NCBI GenBank assembly: GCA_963920575.1
Contig: OY986969.1
Span: 16,043,288 to 16,107,287, forward strand
Reading direction: 5' to 3'
DNA: 64,000 bases
Origin: Narthecium ossifragum
Taxonomy: Eukaryota > Streptophyta > Magnoliopsida > Dioscoreales > Nartheciaceae
Of the stretch, positions 11,783 to 24,602 are shown one piece after another; positions within the stretch are counted from its first letter, which is position 1, and the number at the start of each line of letters is the position of its first letter. The notes below the pieces were generated by a model. The model was not told the DNA's origin. It made no database searches and was given only the letters and a program-made list of their open reading frames with translations. Made by a program: the position numbers and the translations under genes.

Positions 11783-12518
11783 GGATTTTTTGCCATATTG
11801 GACCCTTAATGTTCAAATTTGGCGGAATGAGACCCCCCCTCAAGTTCTTTTGCAACAGAGGACCCCTAACTATATAAATCCCAATTTTACCCTCGCATTT
11901 AATGACAAAAAGACAAAATAACAATGTTTATATTCTGATTTTGGTTAAAAAATTACAAAAACATCCCATCACATTTAATGTGACGGGATGTGTCTTCTTC
12001 CCAAAATTTCTTCTTCCTGAATCATCTTCCTCCCTCCCGCCGGGTATGGCTCCTCCACTGCCTCCTCTTCTCTTCTCCCTAACCACTCTTTTCATTTATT
12101 CTTTCAGCTCTCATCCCTTTCCACCGTCTCTACTTCTCTACTTTCGCCAAAATAGTTCACCGGAGAGATGAAAGAATAAGGGAGAAGAGTGGAGAGGGAG
12201 AAGAGAAGAGGAGGAGTGGAGAGGAAGAAGAGAAGAGGAGGCAGTGGAGGAGCCATGCCCGGCGGGAGGGAGAAAGATGATTCAGGAAGAAGAAATTTTG
12301 GAAAGAAGACACATCCCGTCACATTAAATGTGATGGGATGTTTTTGTAATTTTTTAACCAAATTCAGAAGGTAAACATTGCTATTTTGTCTTTTTGTCAT
12401 TAAATGCGAGGGTAAAATTGGGATTTATATAGTTAGGGGTCCTATGTTGCAAAAGAACTTGAGGGGGGTCTCATTCCCCCAAATTTGAACATCAAGGGTC
12501 CAATATGGCAAAAAATCC
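11783..12518. mobile_element. Foldback / MULE-like transposon with long inverted repeats
   Basis: The two ends are near-perfect inverted repeats of about 300 bases each (left from 11783, right back from 12518), both starting GGATTTTTTGCCATATTGG and sharing the ACATCCCRTCACATTTAATG block. Flanks CCCAATAGAG (11773-11782) and CCCAGTAGAG (12519-12528) are a 9-10 bp target-site duplication with one difference, the size expected for Mutator-like elements. There is no transposase frame, so it is non-autonomous. It is inserted in the Tat integrase. Confidence 0.9.
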
Positions 12519-12528
12519 CCCAGTAGAG

Positions 12529-12793
12529 GCTAGAGATATATCAAGCAAGGATCTCGAGAGCTTTTGACAAAAAGGTGAAGCGTTGCTCCTTCAAAGTAGG
12601 AGACCTTGTCATCGCCGTAGTCTGGCCGATGATTGACACAAGAAGGACCCAGGGGAAGTTTGAACCCAAGTGGGAGGGCCCGTTCATAGTACAAGAGGTT
12701 TATACCAGCGGGGCTTACAAGATCATTTCTCCAGATGGTGAATATACCCCACCACCGGTGAACGGTAAATTCTTAAAGCGCTATTATTCTTAA
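12529..12793 (+). pseudogene. Tat integrase C-terminal domain
   Basis: After the foldback element the integrase frame resumes with RLEIYQARISRAFDKKV, then CSFKVGDLVIAVVWP, GKFEPKWEGPFIVQEV and a terminal NGKFLKRYYS followed by TAA at 12791-12793. This is the GPY/F-type C-terminal domain that ends Tat pol. Rejoining the two sides of the insertion restores continuity except for a TAG next to the target site, present in both duplicated copies, so that stop probably predates the insertion. Confidence 0.8.
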
Positions 12794-12799
12794 ATGTTA

Positions 12800-15641
12800 T
12801 GTGAAGACCTGTACCTCCAACCCGGTCTGACCGCTTGGGTTGAGGGTCTGGTTCCGTTGGTTTTGGGCTGTTGGCCTTGCTTCGCGATCTTCGTTGATCG
12901 TTGTGGCTCCGGGGGTAATTTGGTAAATTACCGTTGGCGGAGTTGGTTTCACACACGCGTAGCGCACACACGGCCTTGTGATGATGTATGTGCTTGATTA
13001 GACCATTAGGAGTACCATAGCTCGGAAGATGTGAGTTAGATCGTAAGGATCAAAATTCGAGCGGTCGTGATTAAATCTGGCTGATCAAGCGGTTTGGAGG
13101 CTTAATCACCGCTCGATTAAACCCAAACCTTCTTTAACCCTTTTTCCTTCTCTCGTGAGGGCTCATTATCGCCGTTAGAGTGAGAAGACGAGATCGGGAG
13201 AGAGAGGAAGAGGAGAGACCTGTGATCTACATCGAGGGAGAGCCAGAGACGGCGGCTACCGCGGCAGCGGTGACCGGTAGAGAGGACGGCGGTGGCTGGA
13301 TTTCTCTCAACAACGATCGGCGGCAACGTGCGAGCAGCAGAGATCTCGAGCTCGGGGGCGACGCACGGCCGGAGAAGAGGAAGGAGAAGGCGATCTCGAT
13401 GCCCAGAGGTAGGGTGCTAATCTAATCTCTTGATTAGGCTCTACTAGAATAGAGTAGGGCTTGATGCTTGTGGTTTTGGATGGTTGATTGCTCTGTGGAT
13501 TTCTCGTTGGTTTTCTACTTGGATTTCTCCCTCTGTTCTTGAGTTGCTTGTGACCCAAAGTTTTGGAAGCATGCTCGCCTAGGATTGAGGCTCTGTTCTT
13601 GCATTTTCTGGTTCTTCTTCTTGCTATTCCGTGGGTTTTTGAATGCTGTTTGGATCCTTGAATTTTAGTTCGGGTCCTTGAATTCTGGTTGAGGTCTTTC
13701 TCTCTTCTTTATTGCCATTGCCTAGATCTCTGGGCATCGATGGGTTCCCGATGAATTCTTCTTCTCTTCTTGGTTTCTTTCTGGTTGGTTGAGGGAGGTC
13801 CTCGCCTGTTATTCGTCTTCTCATTAGTGGTGAATTGTGGTGAGGGTTGCTACCTCTGTTTCCGGTTGATGGATCTCAATGTTAAGCCGTAGTTTGCCGG
13901 ATTTCTCTTGGGTCTCCAGGTTCTTCCTCTCTCCTGTGTGCTGTGGCTCTGTTTTCCCCTGGCTGCCAGGGATCGCTCGAGGGACATAGGATTGTTCAGG
14001 TGCTTGAGATCCTCTCCCAACTCTTCTCTTGATTTTTTTTCCAGGGAATCTGAGGGCGTCTAGTTTGGGTTTACTGATTATAGTTGGATGTCTTAAGTTG
14101 ATCGCATTGCTGCGACTGTGTATCTTCCCTCGGTTCACTGCCAACCTCTGATCTCTAGTTCGCAGCGTCTGTTTTGGATCCGAAGCTACCAAGGGGTGGT
14201 CGTTGGGTAAATGGCACTTGCTGGTGTTCCTCCGTCCTTGAACTAGTTAGTTTTGGGTTTGCATGCCAGGTGTTTGTCGGATTGGTCCTTACTGCCGTGG
14301 TCTTTGGTTGAGCGGTGCTGAGTAGTCATCTGCCAATTTCGACTGGGTCATCGTCTTTCTTCTGATCATTTGGTTGAATGCTTGATTGTTCCTTGCCCTT
14401 ATTCAAGTCTTTTAATATAATTATAATTATGCAAATCCTGTACTCATATCTTATGTGGAAGCCGAGGGTCGGCTTTGCGCATGTTATATTTTATTTGTGG
14501 GTTAACCAAGGGAGTAATGCCTTTGGAAATGTTTAGAGTAATTGGGCTGAAGTTGTGTCCTTGTTTATGGAGCGATATTATTATATATGGTTTGGATGTA
14601 TGAATGTCATTGTGGGATTATATATTTAGCTTTGTTATAATCTCCTGGACAATTGATTGATGATTTGGCATGTAGAGACACCTAGGCCTAGTTGTTTGAA
14701 CAGGCTCATGCATGATGATTGCATTAGAGGCATTAAGGCTAGGTGCGGGTGATGGGTTCGATCACCGATCCGAAGATCTCGGGTAGCTCGGATCTAGCTC
14801 TAGGACCGAGGAATGGGTAGAAGGACTAGGGCGAGATTGTGAGTTTATGATCTTGTGTTGATTGAGGTTATACAGATATGCTCACTTGAATTGTCGTATT
14901 GAGGTGTAGAGGTTGTGTCGTTCTCTGCGTCAATCGCTAAGGGCAATGGATGTTATCATGTTAAGGGTTGTAGAGGTGGGAGTGCACAGGAGATGCACTT
15001 GCCCCTTGTCCTTCCCTGATCTGTAGAGGGGCGCTTGGTGATGCGTGACCCTTGTCCAGACCTGTTCCTTGTTGCCTTAGGATTGGACAGAGACGACACT
15101 GTTGTGGTTTCCTTTTCCTTGAGAGTGTCGTAGAGTAGAATCCTACTGGGCATTGTTGCTCACCCTACCTGGGCTGCATCGGCGATGCAGGTCGATGCAG
15201 TTTCTTCTTTCAGGTGTTCTTCTAGAAGATGGCGTGATATTTCAAGGTGATCGAAGACTTGGAGATTCGAGGAGTTCTTCGGCAGTTAATTTACAGTTTC
15301 AATCAATGATGTATAATTTGATGTATAACCTGATGTATTTGAGAACAAAATTGTATGATGATTAACTCAGTTCTATTTGGGAAATATTGTAATATTCTTT
15401 AATGTAGATATTGAGGAATGTAATGATATCGAAGTTGTAAAGTTGAAATTGTAATATTATGAAATGTACAGGTTTCTTGTGTTATGATTATAAATGAGAT
15501 GTTGTCAAAAATTTTACGAACTTGATGATGGAATTATTTAAATTCATAGCAGTTGTACACTGGTGCGCTCCTTGATGATGTAAACAAGTTTAGGTGGCTC
15601 ACGCCTCGATCTGGATGGGTTTTCTGGGTCGGGGCGTGACA
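12800..15641 (+). mobile_element. Long solo LTR, TSD TGTTA
   Basis: It begins TGTGAAGACCTGTACCTCC at 12800 and ends GGTCGGGGCGTGACA at 15641. Perfect 5-bp direct repeats TGTTA flank it (12795-12799 and 15642-15646). No internal retroviral domain is present, so it is a solo LTR or a complete non-autonomous unit. Inside are a splice-donor-like AGAG|GTAGGG at 13409 and an acceptor-like GATGCAG ending at 15190. Unlike sister copies it lacks GATCGATC clusters. It sits six bases past the Tat pol stop codon. Confidence 0.92.
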
Positions 15642-15646
15642 TGTTA

Positions 15647-17870
15647 CATGCTTCGAGCTTCAAGAACCTAAACTGATGGCATAAATAAAATATTTTGCAC
15701 ATGTTCGCTCCAAGCTTCATGAGCTTAAATTGAAAGCAACAATACTCCAAACCATACGAGTATAAACTGTCAGTAAAACATAAATTTCAACGCATATGCT
15801 CAAATTTTGACTAAGGTCAAATTTCAGAGTATTTATGAAATTTTCCGTACTCGCTTCAGACATTCCTCCAACACACGTTACCAAACATATAAGCTCAAAC
15901 ACATACACAACACATATACATTGCATTATATGTGACCCTCCATGGTTTTGATGGTATCCTACTCAAATCTGGAGAACAAATGGCGTTTTGGTAATTTTAC
16001 CCGCCCAAGGATATTTTGGGAATTCAGAACAAAATACATGCATGGACTTTTTAAAACATCTTATCATGACCATATATAGTTTTTCTGGCATCCTACAAAA
16101 GCTAAGTCGGTATAGGGGCATTTCAGTAAGTTTATCACATTAACGGTATTTTGGGATTTAAGCAAATATATTCTTAGACTCTCTCCTATACTCCATCATG
16201 TCTTTTACATGGTTTAGATAACATCCTACTTAAGTTAGACGGAATCGGACGGAGTCGGGGCATTTTGGGAATTTTGCCCACCGGGGGTATTTTGGGAATT
16301 TTGACTAAAATATATGTTCATGATCCCTACAATATCTAAAAAAATATCCCCGTATGCTTTTTATAATATCTTATACAAACTGAAAGCATAAAGGGCAATT
16401 TGGTAAGTTTTTTCTTCTAGGGGTATTTTGGTCATTCTAGCCAAATATAGGCTTGACCCATCTAAAACATTCCAAAATAGTTCATGATGGTTTTGAAGGC
16501 ATCCTATATAAGACAAAAACATGAAAAAGGGTAGTTTGGTTGTTTAGGCCCTCGGGTGTATTTTGGTCATTTACTCTCGATGCACATTTTCCACGTGCAC
16601 ATGACAAATATGGTCCATCCTTTAAAATATCATCTCCTTTAGGGGTATTTTTGTCAAAAACATATATGAACTCTACAACAACCAAAGTACAAAAAATGTA
16701 TTTTGGTAATTTCACCCTCATATCAGCCTTCTCAAAGCTTTGATGGCATCCTATACTAGCTATGGAGGCCGAGGGTATTTTGGTTATTTTAAACCTTTAG
16801 GGGTATTTCGGTCCAAAAACATATATAACCGATAAAAAACGGTATTTTGGTAATTGACACATCCCCTTGCCCAAGGGCATTAAGATAAATTGTCTAGAAC
16901 ATGTTTAAATTTTTGAAAATTCAAGAAAATATTGAAAATTTGAACAAATATGAAAAATTTGAAATTCAAATTTGGGATTTGAATCCGAATTCAAATATAT
17001 TTGATATCCCCAACCCTAAATCTAAATCACCTAAATCCTACCCTCTTAACCACCCCAATCTCAACTCCTCAACAAAAATTCAAATCTAAAATCAGCCTAA
17101 CCACCCTCAATCCTCACCTATAAATAGAGGTAGAGTGGAGGCTTGGAAGAGAGAGCAAAGCCACGCTCTGAAAGAGAGGAGGCTGAGCTCTGAAAATCTA
17201 AAATTTGTTCTTCACGTTCTTCGTGTTCTTGAAAATTCTTCAAAAATTAGTAAAACCCACGTGGACTTAAATCCACTCGCTGGGAGTCGCTATTGATTCT
17301 TGAAGTTCTTGAAGGGTTAGCGAGACTCGGGTGGATTTAGATCCACTCGTATGAATTAGCTAGCAGTTCTTGAAGTTTCTTCAACTCTGGAAATCCTTCA
17401 TCAACTCTTGGAGATCTTAAAGCAACTCCTTCATCAACTCCCAAGGATATGACACCAGGTCCTTTAGCATCTCCTGAAGGATCCACAACAAGACTTCTAC
17501 TAGAGCAAGTCCTTCATTAAATCCACGGTCCTACAATAGACTCTTCAGCTCTTGGGGATCCCCCAACCAAGCCTCTATCAATTTTGAAGACATGCAGCAA
17601 ATACCAGAAGATTAAGAAGGAAGACCAAGGTAGATCAACATCAACAACAAGGGTGAGGGTTGGCGGTTTCGCCTCCACCCAATACCCTTCTACTTCTTCT
17701 TTTTTAGATGATGTAATAGGATTTTAAGTCTTGGATCCTTAATCAGGGGTCTTCCCTACGGGGATGTAAATGATGAGTTGCCAGTCTCATCATGGGTATG
17801 CATGTCCAAAAAGAAAAAGATATGTAGCTTGTGATGATACAGGGAACTTTGGAGTGTTCTCACAATCTCC
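15647..17870 (+). mobile_element. Tat 3' noncoding region and probable LTR
   Basis: This 2.2-kb stretch without genes continues the Tat element after the solo LTR. It has many repeats of the phrase GGTATTTTGG with variable spacing (15990-16860), a TATA box at 17119-17126, purine-rich 5'-leader-like sequence after it, and a polyadenylation-like AATAAAA near 17899. A possible LTR start is TGTGACCCTCC at 15931 and possible ends lie at 17864-17898 (…CACA). I could not fix boundaries by a target-site duplication. Confidence 0.5.
17119..17126 (+). promoter_or_regulatory. TATA box of the probable Tat LTR
   Basis: TATAAATA in a C-rich upstream context (CCTCACC) followed by GAGGTAGAGTGGAGGC. It is a textbook plant TATA box in the middle of the putative LTR, where U3 should meet R. 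Confidence 0.6.
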
Positions 17871-17879
17871 CATCACATG

Positions 17880-18951
17880 TAATTGATTTTTTATCACAAT
17901 AAAATGGACAAACATCTCACCCTGAGATCGTGATTTTATTATCGAACAGACTAACACTCCCGACGTATGCGATTCTTTCTTCTCCCAAGTCAAGTCCTCA
18001 AGTCCTCGGTGTACCCAACGAACCATTACCAATGGTATCTTCTTGCCTCTTAGCACCTGATGGCTCATGTCCACTATCTGCACTGGTTGCTCTGTGTATG
18101 TAACATCCTCCTCAACTACGACGTCGTCGTGCCTGATCACATGCGATGGATCTGGAATGTACTTCCTAAGCATCGACACATGAAAGGTTGGATGGACTGC
18201 TGACATGTGTGAGGGTAGAGCCAACTGATAGGCAACCACTCCAACACGTCTAACAATCTTGAAAGGGCCCTTGAACCTCGGTGCTAGGTTGCCCTCACTA
18301 CCAAGTCTGACTGATCCTCTACGTGGAGAAACCTTCAGCAACACTCTATCGCCGACTGTGAACTCCAAAGGTCATCGCCGCTTATCTGCGTAACTCTTCC
18401 ACCTACTCAGTATCTTCAGGAGTCTCTGTCTGATCTAGGCCAACCTCTTCGATGATTGCCGGATGATGTCTGGACCGGTAAGGGATGCCTCGCCAACCTC
18501 TGTCCATCATATTGGTGAGCGACACGGCCTGCCATACGACACTTAAATGGGTGCAAAACCCAAGCTGGCTTGATAACTGTTGTTGTAGGAAAACTCCACC
18601 AGTGGTACATGCTGATCCCAAGTGCCTCAACCGCCAAGCACACATGCTCTGAGCATGTCCTCCAAGATCTGAATTGTCCGCTCTAACTGCCCATCTGTCT
18701 GAGGATGGAATGTCATGCTGAAAGCCAACACCGTCCCCAAAGAAATATGGAAACTACTCCAGAATCTACCGGTGAATCTAGGGTCTCGATCTGACATAAT
18801 GGTGGTTGGGATGCCGTGCAGTCTGACCACCTCATCAACGTACCTTTGACTCAGTATGAAAACTCCATCTGTGGTCCTCAAGGGAAGGAAATGAGCCGAT
18901 TTGATCAATTGATCAGCAATGACCCAAATCACGTCATTCCCTCTGGGTGTT
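17880..18951 (-). pseudogene. Chromovirus integrase core, C-terminus and chromodomain
   Basis: On the minus strand the frame starts at the Athila insertion point with RGNDVIWVIADQLIKSAHFL, then IMSDRDPRFTGRFW (second catalytic Asp) and HPQTDGQLERTIQILEDMLR (Glu). Frameshifts scramble the middle (18400-18640). From 18368 the frame reads FTVGDRVLLKVSP, GNLAPRFKGPFKIV, HPTFHVSMLRKYIPDP and a chromodomain-like IPLVMVRWVHRGLEDLTWE. The chromodomain would guide insertion into heterochromatin. The remainder of this element lies at 37606-38919, beyond the Athila insertion. Confidence 0.85.
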
Positions 18952-20318
18952 TGATTGCTTGCAAACGCGTCGTTAAATCGGATGCAAACTCAATTAAAAA
19001 TAGAATTTATAAACCTTTATTCAAAATACTAAACTATGGGGTAGAATAGTGATGAAATACGGGATCGAATCACAGGGAAGACTTTAATTACGAAGGAGAA
19101 ACTAGAATTAAATCTTGGAACTCTAAACCAAAAGCAAAAAGGATTGATTTGGGTTTTAGAAACATATTAATTAAAACTAATTAAGAAAGCGATATAAAAA
19201 TATTGAAATATATTAATGAGAAAACCTTGGGATTACTCAATCCACTTTAGTTTCACTTCCTGTACTCTCTAGTTATCCTCTTGTTTTCTTATCCAAACAT
19301 TATAGATTCATAGCTTCTTAAGCTTACAAGAATCCCTAAAATAAGGTGAGTGTTTTCTAAAGGCATATTTTATCTTCGATTAGCATAGATTGTCTTAGGG
19401 ATAACCTTAGCACAATCTATCGTCACTAAGCATAAAATATCTCATCGGTTATTCAAAAACCACATCAAAACTATCCTATAGATCTCTACCATCAATCACT
19501 GAAATCAGGTAGGCCAAAATATACGTCAAAGAACTCTGTTCCCTCAACTCTATTAACAATAAATCCATATCTATAAGATTATGTCCAGAAAGAAATACAA
19601 GTTTCAAACTAGAAAAATACAAAAAAGCTACACTAAAGCTTCATGAGATCCCTAAGTACAGAAGTTAGACACTCATCTTTGTGATGGAAGCCATAGATTT
19701 GATGAAGAACGATTGGCATCCACGCTGTAGCTCCATCTTCTTCATAGAAGTATTCTCGGAATTAGGGTTATGGCTAAGTTGGACTCCTCCTACAACTCGG
19801 ATTCCTTGGATTAATTCCTGGTTGTCTTACTCCGGTCGCAACTGGGTCTAATCAAGCCGGAATTAGAAAACATGCTCAACACAAACATTGTCGATTAGGA
19901 AGTCTTCTGTATAATCCCGAAGATTTCATTATATTCAGACGTACCTGGAATATTTGGAGAATATTCTCCTGAACGTCTACGGACCAGTTTCCTAGCCTCT
20001 ATTTATCTTCATAGTCTTCAAAAATGGTATTAATCTGTCTGGAATCTCCTAAAGTTTCCAACATGAAAGTTGTTCGCCTTGATTTCTTATAGAAGTCCTC
20101 AAAATTTCAGAAATCTATGAGGTATCTGGAGATTTTGATGAATTCTTTCCAAACTGACAGCGGAGCGGCGTAATTTCAACATATTAGTCTTCTTCTGTAT
20201 TTTCTAACTTGAATCTTCATTAAACCTGAAATCAACTAACAAACTATCAAATAGAAACACTCTCGGGCTAACAAAAGTAAATTAAGGGGTTTAATCATGA
20301 ATATTTAGTGACTCATCA
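18952..20318 (-). repeat. Athila 3' LTR
   Basis: Read on the minus strand it starts TGATGAGTCACTAAATATTC and ends GCAAGCAATCA, giving TGAT...ATCA terminal inverted repeats. The part 19748-20318 is homologous to 37037-37605, the truncated 5' LTR. Length is 1367 bases. It abuts chromovirus integrase at the low end and the polypurine tract at the high end. Confidence 0.88.
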
Positions 20319-20330
20319 CACCCCCAACTT
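20319..20330 (-). promoter_or_regulatory. Polypurine tract of the Athila element
   Basis: Reads AAGTTGGGGGTG on the minus strand directly before the LTR start. This is the plus-strand primer position for reverse transcription. Confidence 0.7.
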
Positions 20331-21106
20331 ACACTTTGCTAGTCATTGAGCAAAGAAAATATAGAAAGAAAGCAATAAATCTAACTAGCCACTTTCGTAG
20401 GTCTCACGATTGCACTTAGCCTTTAAACCCCTGTGTTACCCCAGTGGAGGAGTTATAGTCTCCTGAGGGTTTTCAGGGATGACACCCACAAACATCTATA
20501 CATTCAATTGAATATATCATTAGAAATCAATTATAATCTTCATTAACTCTAATGTATGAAATAGAAATAATATCCACAAATAAACCCTTCAACTCATAAT
20601 CACATAAAAATATAGTAAGTCAAAACATGTCATAACATATTTCCAACACTTCAACATATTTAATCATGATTAAAAATAGCTTTAACACTCCTGTGTGTGA
20701 ATGGGGTTCCACATGATTCAGAGTATTAATTATATCTAAACATTTCAACTATTCAAGATCACAATCCTATTCAAGCACATATTTTCCACTTATCACATAG
20801 CAATCTCTGTTTTTTTTTTCATTTTTCTTTTCCTTTTTTTTTATTTCAACTGTTTTACGTGAACAACACATTGTTAGACACCTTGCCCGATTACTAAGTA
20901 TGAAACCCTTAACTTTTTTTTAGGAATTTCAACTGTTTTACGCGAATGCCACGCTGTTTAGGGACATTGCCCGGTTACTAAGTTGAAAATCCATTTTTTT
21001 TATATTCAGATAATTACATGTATTTTCTGTAACATGATATATAACTGTAAATCTATCATGGTATCATGTTTAGAATCTAATTTCAACTCTTCAACATGTG
21101 AAGGTG
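20331..21106 (-). mobile_element. Athila 3' internal noncoding DNA
   Basis: AT-rich spacer between the polypurine tract and the long LTR at 21107. Two diverged copies of a word reading CAACTGTTTTACGYGAA (20849 and 20928) followed by ...CCYGRTTACTAAGT form a short tandem duplication of about 80 bases. No coding potential is visible. Confidence 0.55.
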
Positions 21107-24100
21107 TGTGAGAACCTGTACCTCCAACCCGGTCTGACCGCTTGGGTCAAGGGTTTGGTTCCATTGGTTTTGGGGTTGGTTGGCCTTGCTTCGCGATCTT
21201 CGTTGATCGTTGCGCCTCCGGGGGTAATCTGGTAAATTACCCTTGGTGGAGTTGCTTTCACACGCATTGTGCACACACGGCCATGTGGTGATGTATGTGT
21301 TTGATTAGATCATTAGGGGAATCCTAGACCGGAAGATCTTGATTAGATCAAGGTTTGAACTTATGGGATCAGATCTGGCCGATCGGACGACCAGGATCTA
21401 ATCTTAAGCCATTAGTACTTAAGCTCTACTTAACCCATCTCTTGTTAGGGATTCAGTCGCGATTGAGAGAGAGAGCGGCGGCCCGATCTCGCGGAGAGAG
21501 AGGAGGAGAGGAGTCCGGCGTCAGTGTCCAGCGACCGGAGGAGAGGAAGCGGGTGTGCATCCCGTCCGATGACCGCGACCGTGGCAGGAAGAACGACAAC
21601 AACGGCAACGGCACTCGACGGCTGAGGAGAGGAACCAGCGGAGGTGATCAACCGCGACCAGAGGAGTCTGAGGCATGCGCCGGCGGTGCTTGCGGTCGGA
21701 GAAGAAGAAGAAGAAGAAGAGGGAGAAGCGGTCCAGAGGTAGGTTTCCTAGCCTAAACTTGGTTTAGACTCTACTAGCATAGATTAGGGCTTGTTATGGC
21801 TTATTAGCTTAGAGAAACCTACCCTAATCCTAAGATTAGGCCATAGGATTGCATCGGGGTTGGATTTATTGTGCTTGCCCTGTTTTCCGGCGACATTTGC
21901 TCTGTTTTTCGGTGATGTTTTAGTACTCTCGGTTCTGCTGTGTTTTCGATGAGTGCTATGCTATGAGATGTGGGTTGTTTGCCTGTTTTCCTTGCTATTC
22001 CTGGCTGGTTGGTTTCTTGCCGATGCGAGCTTTCGGTTCTACTACTTTCCCTTATTTTCCGGCGAACTCCTTCTTCCTCCTTGTCTTAATGAGGGTTGCC
22101 CCCTTTTCTTTGGAAATGCCAAGTTTTGCCTTGCCCTGTCTTGTTGGATTTCTACGGTGCCTATTTTGATTTGGAGTTGTTGGGTTTGATTTGGATTTCC
22201 GGTGATCCCTTCTCCCACTCCGGTGACTGCCCCTCCCTCCTCTGCGTGATGCATCCTCTATGCCCTGTATTCCATGATTTTCCGGCGATCCCCTCTTCTC
22301 CCCTGCTTTCTTGTAGCTGCGGGCCTGATTGGTGCTATGCCAGGCTCTATTTCTCTCCCCTGTTCTCTTGTGGTTTTATGCCATGCTTATCTACGGTATC
22401 CTCTAGCCCCTCCACGTTTCGATGCTTGCTTCCATGCCTTGCTAAGATCTATGGATTGATCAATCACTCTGCTTCTTCTTCGATTTATGTTCTATCTCCT
22501 GTCTTGATGGTTCCTTAACGATAGTTCTTAGATCTAATATTCGTAATATGTTCTCCTATCTGTAGTAGTGTTGGATCTATGGCTTGATAGCATGTGGATG
22601 GGTTTGATAAGGTTTTAATCCAACTATTCTCGGATTTTCGCTGTTTTCCTCAAACCCTCATTTGCAGCCACTTCTTCGACGAGCTGCTCTTTATCCGTGT
22701 GGAATCTCGTGATGCTTCCTTCACAAAAGTTGTAGACCTTCGAGTCTACGTTCAGATGGCTCTCATTTCACATTTTTCTGATTTTTATACGATTTATGGT
22801 GAACTATCTATCAATCTGCGACGAAGCTGACTTTGACGAGTTTTTGAGTTCTCATCGATTCGTGTTGGATTTCGGTCTCGGATTGACTTGATTCTTTGAT
22901 ATGTCATCGATTGCCATGTTAGGATACTCGCTTGGTATCAAGGATGAAATTTTTTATGAATGTTTTACGGGATTTCTAGTAGATCTAGCTTTATGTCTTG
23001 TATAGGCGAACTATCCTAATTCCATGTTTTTCATGCCATATAAGCTTTATATAGTTCTTATGAGTATTTAAAATTATCGCATGATTTCCTACAGATTTTC
23101 GAGGGAATCATGGAAGCTTTATGCTGAGATTTTATGCTTGTGTAACTCTAGGTCTCATTTATGCAAGTTGCTATCCTTTACGAAATCGATATAATCTATG
23201 CTATGTATGCTACCATTCTAAGCATGCTATGTTAGAGTAAATGCTTGCATGTATAAGCCTAGGGCCGGCGGTGTGCCCGTTTATATTTCTTTGTGGGAAT
23301 GTTTATATTTTGCGGGCCAGTGGTGCCCTGTGAATTGGTTAGTTGGGGGTGTTCTCCATTGTGCAATTTCGGGCTGACGGTGGTGCATGCCGTCGTAATG
23401 CCGAAATTTCGATTGAATTGCGTGTTTGCTTGTTTACGGCCTGTGTTGCCGTATTTGTGTTAGATAGATCTTTAATTGCTAGATAGAACTTTATTTGATG
23501 TAGACCCATGCTATGCTTACCCTTCGGCAAGCTTGACACTTCGCCTAGCCCGTGTATGTTGTTTTGGCATATTGTTGCATGCTTCTATTTCTGTATTCCT
23601 GTGCCTGAGCATTGCAAGCATCTGATTGCATTAGAGGCATTCAGGTTAGGTGGTAGGCGATGATTAGTTGAGGATTTAGGTAAGATTGTGTTGATGTGAT
23701 CATGTATCATATTTGAGGACATTAAGTAGTTGACTTGAATCGTGGTTCTTGAGGTGTAGTGGTCATGTCATGGTTTCAGAACGGTGTGCTCTGTAGGGTT
23801 TACGCTCCATGATGTGTCCTACCTCCGTTGTTATGTTTCCCCGTGCATGGTGGATGAGAACGTGGTAGGCGGCGGGGTAGCGGCGATACACTCGCACTGT
23901 GTCCTAGCCCGTTGTGCTCACCACCTTGCTTCGCCGATAGGGTTGTGACCCTTGGGAATAGGGACGGCGGTTGGTACAGGAGTTACCAACCCTGTGTCCG
24001 TACCCTGGAGTAGGTTGTGGGCGTAGAGAGAGTCCCCTTGACCCGTGATGAGACCCGACATATTTGCAGTTCCCTTTCCTTGAGTGTGACGTAGAGTAGA

Positions 24101-24602
24101 ACCTTACTGGGCATTATTGCTCACCCTACCTGGGCTGCATCGGCGATGCAGGTCGATGCAGTTCCTTCTTTCATGTGTTCCTTTAGAAGATGGTGTGGTA
24201 TTTCGAGGTGATCGAGGACTTGGAGTTTCGAGGAGTTCTTGTACAGAAAATTTACAGTTTTCATCATTGATGTATAATTTGATGTATTCAAGAACAAAAT
24301 TGTATGGTTATTAATTCAATTGTATTTGAGAAAGGTTGTCATATTATTGATGTAGACATTTGAGAAATGTAATGATTAGTTATTTTCAATGTTACCATTG
24401 TACAAGTTGAAATTGTAGATTGTACAGATTTCTTGTGCTATAGATATAAAGGGGATTCTGCCGAAATTTTTTCTGTATGAATTTGAGGATTAAATTGTTT
24501 AAATTCATAGCAGTTATATACTTGTGCGCCAATTGATGATGTAAACAGGTTTAGGTGGCTCACGCCTCGATCTGGATGGGTTTTCTGGGTCGGGGTGTGA
24601 CA
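21107..24602 (+). mobile_element. Long LTR (3.5 kb) inside Athila
   Basis: Starts TGTGAGAACCTGTACCTCC at 21107 and ends GGGTCGGGGTGTGACA at 24602. Flanks AGGTG (21102-21106) and ATGTG (24603-24607) match at four of five bases. It aligns with 12800-15641 at both ends but is about 650 bases longer. It has a GTAGGT donor-like site at 21739, an AAG-type microsatellite just before it (about 21699-21720), and GATGCAG at 24145-24151. It has no retroviral genes and no GATCGATC cluster. Confidence 0.85.

Larger units (their letters stand above)
7485..12799 (+). mobile_element. Tat-lineage Ty3/gypsy element, decayed gag-pol
   Basis: Domains in order on the plus strand are gag end/protease (7485-8635), reverse transcriptase (about 9020-10130), truncated RNase H followed by an archaeal-type RNase H (10130-10860), and integrase (10861-11772 and 12529-12793). 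The extra aRNH domain defines the Tat group. Stops and frameshifts interrupt nearly every domain. The body is broken on the left by a long LTR ending at 7484, internally by the foldback element 11783-12518, and on the right by the solo LTR 12800-15641. Confidence 0.85.

Noticed and set aside
18948..18952. LTR start at TGTTTGATTG (18948)
   Set aside because: Starting at TGATTGC (18952) gives matching TGAT...ATCA ends and a better target duplication (GTGTT/GTGTC) that restores the chromovirus frame.
21355..21756. Arg/Gly-rich 133-codon frame
   Set aside because: Lies across the LTR 5' part and an AAG microsatellite; composition follows the GC-rich repeat, and no such frame survives in sister copies.
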